Positions 61,730 through 64,000 of a DNA stretch of 64,000 bases are shown here, piece by piece. This DNA is from WRMR01 sp031548645. Lineage in GTDB: Bacteria > Planctomycetota > Planctomycetia > Pirellulales > Thermoguttaceae. Location of the stretch: the NCBI GenBank assembly GCA_031548645.1, contig JAVBQX010000014.1:42295-106294 (forward strand), read 5' to 3'. A program made the position numbers and the translations under genes. Positions within the stretch are counted from its first letter, which is position 1, and every line of letters begins with the position of its first letter. Below the pieces are notes generated by a model that did no database searches, was not told the origin of the DNA, and saw only the letters and a list, made by a program, of their open reading frames with translations.

Positions 61730-64000
61730 GTGACGGATTATGCCTTTGACATCAAGGAACGCGTACGCGACGCCATCGACATCGTCGAGCTGGTTTCGCG
61801 CTACATTCCCTTGCGACGGTCGGGGCAGAATTACGTCGGACGCTGCCCCTGGCATGACGATTCGCGGCCGAGCCTGCAAGTCAACGCCAACCGACAGTCG
61901 TTCAAATGCTGGGTCTGCAACATCGGCGGCGATGTCTTTTCTTTCGTCATGCAGATCGAAAATGTCGATTTCCGCGAAGCCCTTGAAATCCTCGCCGACC
62001 AGGCGGGCATCCAACTGCCGAAACAGCAAAACGTCGATTCCGCGATCCGGCGGCAGTTTCAAAAGGCCGGCGGTCACGCGGGGCATGATTGCGCTTCGCA
62101 TTCGCAGGGCAAGGGCGACGCATCGTCGCGACAACAGGAACCGCTGACGAAAAAGACTTTGTACCGGGCTCTCGACTGGGTCGCGCAAAAATATCACGAT
62201 TATTTGCTCGCCGGCAACGAAGCGGAACTCGCGCGGACCTATTTGCGGGACCGCGGCATCAGCGACGAAAGCGTCCGCAAATTCCGCATCGGTTACGCGC
62301 CCCTGCAACGCGATTGGCTGCTCGAACAGGTCAAACGCGACCCGCAGCGGATCAAAATTCTCGAAATGGTCGGCGTGCTGGCCCGGCGAGAAGAAGGGGA
62401 CGACCCGCAACAGTCGCGTTCGTCGCAGCCTTACGACCGGTTTCGCGGGCGGCTCATGTTCCCGATTCGCGACACGCAGGACCGCACGATCGCGTTCGGC
62501 GGGCGGCTGTTGCCGGGTTCGACGCTGCAAAGCCGCGCAAAATACGTCAATTCGCCGGAAACCTACCTGTTTTCAAAACACAAGCAGTTGTACGGGCTCG
62601 ACCTCGCCCGGCTGGCGATGCGGAACACGCACCGGGCGCTCATCATGGAAGGTTACACCGACGTGATCATGGCGCAGCAGTTCGGTTTCGGCGACGCGGT
62701 GGCCGTGCTCGGGACGGCGCTCGGTTCGGAACACATCCGCATCCTCAAACGTTTCGTCGAAAAGATGGTGCTCGTGCTCGACGGCGATGAAGCGGGGCGG
62801 AAGCGGGCCAACGAGGTGCTCGAACTGTTCGTCGCGCAAGGGGCCGACATTGAAACGCTGACCCTGCCCGGCGGGGCCGATCCCTGCGACTTCCTGCTCA
62901 CCGCCGGCAGCGAAGCCTTCGAATACGAATTGCAACATCACACGACCGACGCGCTCGAACACGCCTTTTTGAGCGCGACGGACGGCGTCGATCTCGACAA
63001 CGACATCATCGCGACGAGCCGGGCTCTCGACAAGGTGCTGGGCATCATCGCCCTGGCCCCGGCGGTTGCCAACCCGACCGACCCGCGACGCATCCGGCTC
63101 GAAAAAACGATCCAACGCCTCGCCCAGCGTTTCGGCCTGACCGAACAGGAAATTCGCGGACGCCTGCGACAGCTTTGGGATGGCAACAAACGCAAAACGC
63201 AGGGGGAAATGCAGAATGCAGAACGCAGAATGCAGAATGAAGAACACAGGACGACAATAACAGCCCGGAGCGTAAGCGACGGGTTAAGCAACCCCGAACA
63301 CGCACAACACAGAGCCGGAAGCGTCAGCGCCCGGTCGCAAAAACAGGAACAAACCGCAACAGAAAACCTTGACGCAAACAACGCTTTGCTCGAAGCCTTC
63401 GCCGAAACGGACGAAAGCGGATACGATGCGGAAATCGGCGATGTGCGATTCGACGACGCATCGGAAGACGCAGGGCACGGAGCCGAAAGCGTCAGCGACC
63501 TGTCGGCGGAACCGGAATCCGGCGATCCGACGCAATCGGACGACGGCGACGCGACCTTCGAGCCGCTGCCGGAAATTCCGTGGGACGTGACAGGCGTTTT
63601 GCCCGACTCGCTGGAAGTCGAACTGGTCGAAGCCTGGCTGGCCGACCCGGACGCATTCGGCGTGTTCCGCGAAAAGGTGCCCGCCGAATGGCTGCTTTCG
63701 CCGGTGACGCGACTCGTGCACCGCGTGTGCTGCGAATTTTCCGACCGCGGGCGGACGCCGACCTTCGACCGGCTGATGACGCGCTTCGACGACGCGAAAA
63801 TGAAAACCCTGCTCGTCACTTGGGACGAATCGGCCAACGAAAAACAACTGACCGTCAACGACCAGCTCATCCTGGAAATCGTCGGCGGCTTCGAAAGGCG
63901 AAACGAACGCCGGACGCGACCGAGGGAAATCGGCCGCCTGAAAACGGAAAGCCTTTCGGAAGAGGAAAAACTGAAACTGCTGCTGGAAATTCAGCAAAAA
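61730..64000 (+). CDS. dnaG: DNA primase, 3'-truncated by window edge, with repeat-derived linker
   Basis: Makes RNA primers at the replication fork. The CHC2 zinc finger CPWHDDSRPS with CWVCNIGGD (~38-70) is intact. The TOPRIM core has LIMEGYTDVIMAQQ and VLVLDGDEAGRKRANE. From ~492 to ~592 the linker between the polymerase core and the C-terminal helicase-binding domain is low-complexity and contains interspersed repeats translated in frame (EMQNAERRMQNEE, ARSVSDGLSN, HRAGSVSARSQ, ESVSDLS). The C-terminal domain follows (VELVEAWLADPDAFGVFREK). The gene has no stop before 64000. The start is GTG at 61730, as no in-frame ATG lies between it and upstream stops; the SD is weak. Confidence 0.95.
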   Translation, partial: MTDYAFDIKERVRDAIDIVELVSRYIPLRRSGQNYVGRCPWHDDSRPSLQVNANRQSFKCWVCNIGGDVFSFVMQIENVDFREALEILADQAGIQLPKQQNVDSAIRRQFQKAGGHAGHDCASHSQGKGDASSRQQEPLTKKTLYRALDWVAQKYHDYLLAGNEAELARTYLRDRGISDESVRKFRIGYAPLQRDWLLEQVKRDPQRIKILEMVGVLARREEGDDPQQSRSSQPYDRFRGRLMFPIRDTQDRTIAFGGRLLPGSTLQSRAKYVNSPETYLFSKHKQLYGLDLARLAMRNTHRALIMEGYTDVIMAQQFGFGDAVAVLGTALGSEHIRILKRFVEKMVLVLDGDEAGRKRANEVLELFVAQGADIETLTLPGGADPCDFLLTAGSEAFEYELQHHTTDALEHAFLSATDGVDLDNDIIATSRALDKVLGIIALAPAVANPTDPRRIRLEKTIQRLAQRFGLTEQEIRGRLRQLWDGNKRKTQGEMQNAERRMQNEEHRTTITARSVSDGLSNPEHAQHRAGSVSARSQKQEQTATENLDANNALLEAFAETDESGYDAEIGDVRFDDASEDAGHGAESVSDLSAEPESGDPTQSDDGDATFEPLPEIPWDVTGVLPDSLEVELVEAWLADPDAFGVFREKVPAEWLLSPVTRLVHRVCCEFSDRGRTPTFDRLMTRFDDAKMKTLLVTWDESANEKQLTVNDQLILEIVGGFERRNERRTRPREIGRLKTESLSEEEKLKLLLEIQQK
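63205..63335. repeat. Interspersed repeats inside the dnaG coding region
   Basis: Three units in 131 bases: the GCAGAAT cluster (63207-63243, shared with 183-215), the GAGCGTAAGCGACGGGT unit (63261-63284, 24 of 24 bases shared with 35162-35185), and the AACACAGAGCC...CGCCCGGT unit (63306-63335, 30 of 30 bases shared in reverse with 53586-53615). A weaker fourth unit lies at 63480-63503 (20 of 24 bases against 29589-29612). Confidence 0.85.

Overview
The window is about 64 kb of a GC-rich bacterial chromosome, most likely from a Planctomycetota member. Direct signs are a DUF1559 protein with a prepilin-type N-terminus and an H-X9-DG end (30052-31203), a FlgI-like lipoprotein carrying HEAT-type repeats with no flagellar genes near it (15875-17650), a PEP-CTERM protein (20141-20932), several lipoproteins of planctomycete type, and frequent absence of Shine-Dalgarno (SD) sites. 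Rubrerythrin (59259-59834) and secreted carbohydrate-active proteins suggest an anaerobic or microaerobic polysaccharide user, perhaps a gut lineage. That placement is inference. No rRNA, tRNA, CRISPR array, transposase or prophage gene was seen.

Layout. 0.2-8.3 kb: MATE exporter, extended SDR, coiled-coil protein of unknown function, a DUF169 gene broken by an in-frame TAG, accD, an RlmI-type methyltransferase and a CpaB/SAF pilus protein. 8.9-17.7 kb: a TolC-family protein, then a minus-strand run of FlgI-HEAT lipoprotein, GHL10-like hydrolase and GH127. 17.8-24.7 kb: LPG-synthase-type flippase, HAD-IIA phosphatase, PEP-CTERM protein, a HAMP-less chemoreceptor with a PAS domain, and a zinc-ribbon/cupin fusion. 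24.8-33.7 kb: Wza-type polysaccharide export lipoprotein, miaA, hisE, rlmN, a small lipoprotein plus DUF1559 pair, a FadL-like barrel and DUF1844. 34-42.6 kb: alanine dehydrogenase without an ordinary start codon, a three-gene NfeD-like envelope cluster, transketolase, a secreted beta-propeller protein and a CAP-domain protein. 42.8-53.5 kb: divergent cdsA, lipoprotein, BON-domain protein, ROK kinase, alpha/beta-hydrolase lipoprotein, a ribbon-helix-helix protein and mnmG. 53.7-64 kb: alkaline phosphatase, TolC lipoprotein overlapping a WYL regulator, rubrerythrin, UDP-glucuronate decarboxylase and dnaG, which runs off the right edge.

The functional theme is the cell envelope: export (two TolC-type proteins, MATE, Wza), lipid and polysaccharide synthesis (accD, cdsA, UXS, LPG-type flippase), secreted hydrolases and many lipoproteins, mixed with core housekeeping genes.

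The strongest unexplained signal is a dense set of short, imperfectly palindromic interspersed repeats of at least six families, often in inverted pairs. They lie between genes but also inside coding frames. The dnaG linker contains three repeat units, two of which match intergenic copies in this window exactly over 24 and 30 bases. The last residues of the MATE protein come from the same GCAGAAT cluster found in dnaG, and repeats bracket the alanine dehydrogenase gene whose start codon is missing. No enzyme that could move them is present in the window.
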